From Bathymodiolus brooksi (Eukaryota; Mollusca; Bivalvia; Mytilida; Modiolidae), in the NCBI GenBank assembly GCA_963680875.1, contig OY804579.1, positions 31,791,804 to 31,855,803 on the forward strand: 64,000 nucleotides of DNA. The letters are read 5' to 3'. The notes beneath the pieces are model-generated. The model worked only from the letters and a program-made list of their open reading frames with translations, had not been told where the DNA came from and did no database searches. A program made the position numbers and the translations under genes. Shown here one piece after another: positions 63,230-64,000 of this stretch (position 1 is the stretch's first letter; every line of letters starts with the position of its first letter).

Positions 63230-64000
63230 CTGTTAAACGATTGGAATAACCTTCGTCGGATATGCTCACAATCAAAAGATTGGAAAAACCTTCATCAGAT
63301 ACGTTCACAGTTAAAATATTGGAATAACCTTCATCGGATACGCTCACAGTCAAAAGATTGGAATAACCTTCATCGGATACGCTCACAGTCAAATGATTGG
63401 AATAACCTTCATCGGATTCGCTCAGTCAAAAGATTGGAATAACCTTCATCGGATACGCTCACAGTCAAAAGATTGGAATAACCTTCATCGGATATGCTCA
63501 TTCAAAAGATTGGAATAACCTTCATCGGATACGCTCATTCAAAAGATTGGAATAACCTTCATCGGATACGCTCACAGTCAAAAGATGGGAATAACCTTCA
63601 TCGGATACGCTCACAGTCAAAAGATTGGAATAACCTTCATCGGATACGCTCATAGTCAAAAGATTGGAATAACCTTCATCGGATATGCTCATAGTCAAAA
63701 GATTGGAATAACCTTCATCGGATACGCTCACAGTCAAAAGATTGGAATAAGCTTCATCGGATACGCTCACTGTTAAACGATTGGAATAACCTTCATCGGA
63801 TATGCTCATAGTCAAAAGATTGGAATAACCTTCATCAGATACGTTCACAGTCAAAAGATGGGAAAACCTTCATCGGATACGCTCACAGTCAAATGATTGG
63901 AATAACCTTCATCGGATACGCTCACAGTCAAAAGATTGGAATAACCTTCATCGGATGCGCTCACAGTCAAAAGATTGTAATAACCTTCATCGGATATGCT

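Larger units (their letters stand above)
7782..64000. repeat. Array 2: 39-bp tandem satellite, roughly 1,440 monomers, continuing beyond the right edge
   Basis: The monomer reads ttggaataaccttcatcgga then tacgctcacagtcaaaaga. It repeats head to tail, all in one orientation, for 56 kb with no non-satellite interruption seen. Frequent variants are tatgctc for tacgctc, catcag/catctg/catcga for catcgg, tcaaacg and tcaaatg for tcaaaag, aagctt(c/a)atcgg for aaccttcatcgg, and length variants of 37, 38 and 40 bp. Three of six frames of the 39-bp unit lack stops: minus VSVSDEGYSNLLT, plus IGITFIGYAHSQK and plus DWNNLHRIRSQSK. This produces hundreds of meaningless ORFs of up to 357 codons. I annotate none of them as genes. 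Confidence 0.98.

Noticed and set aside
7755..64000. Hundreds of ORFs encoding VSVSDEGYSNLLT, IGITFIGYAHSQK or DWNNLHRIRSQSK repeats
   Set aside because: All follow from a 39-bp monomer without stops in three frames. They begin at variant ATGs and end at length-variant monomers, overlap one another on both strands, and show no unique flanking coding sequence.
1..64000. CRISPR array
   Set aside because: Units are contiguous with no unique spacers between them, and there is no cas gene or leader.
7782..64000. Inverted CCAAT boxes (attgg) every 39 bp as regulatory sites
   Set aside because: The motif is part of the monomer, and nothing nearby suggests transcriptional control.

Overview
This window is eukaryotic repetitive DNA, not a gene-dense region. 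Three parts are visible: a 39-bp tandem array (array 1, 1-5625, entering from the left edge), a spacer of about 2.1 kb containing mobile-element remnants (5626-7781), and a second, unrelated-looking 39-bp array (array 2, 7782-64000, leaving at the right edge). There are no bacterial operons, rRNA, tRNA or CRISPR arrays. The satellites, TIR element and AT-rich spacer suggest an animal genome, perhaps a marine invertebrate such as a mollusc. That is a guess: no complete conserved gene is present to fix the taxon.

Array 1 has exactly 144 units with no net insertion or deletion. One consequence is a minus-strand frame with an ATG just outside the array (5641) that stays open for 1,880 codons to the window edge. 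A second minus-strand frame is also open throughout, and one plus frame is broken only by eight TGAs. Two higher-order repeats are nested in it: 38 units (1,482 bp) and 17 units (663 bp). Whether any frame is translated cannot be decided from sequence alone.

The spacer holds (i) two diverged copies of a roughly 300-bp dispersed repeat (R1 5871-6150, R2 6942-7251), each containing one unamplified or barely amplified array-2 monomer; (ii) the left half of a third copy (R3 7738-7781), which runs directly into array 2; and (iii) between R1 and R2, a 527-bp element with 74-bp terminal inverted repeats and a perfect 9-bp target duplication. That element carries a broken 5' fragment of a helicase-like gene with a Walker A motif. 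It looks like a Pack-MULE-type gene-capturing element. A possible orphan exon lies at 7368-7511.

Array 2 is about 56 kb (roughly 1,440 monomers) with no non-satellite insertion that I can see. Its monomers include frequent 37-, 38- and 40-bp variants that break the reading frames, so its many ORFs of up to about 360 codons are best read as repeat artefacts. It contains multi-kilobase duplications, the clearest being a 3,530-bp near-identical tandem pair at 34.3-41.4 kb. The most informative story here is satellite birth: R1 and R2 look like pre-amplification states of the monomer, and R3 marks where amplification took place.
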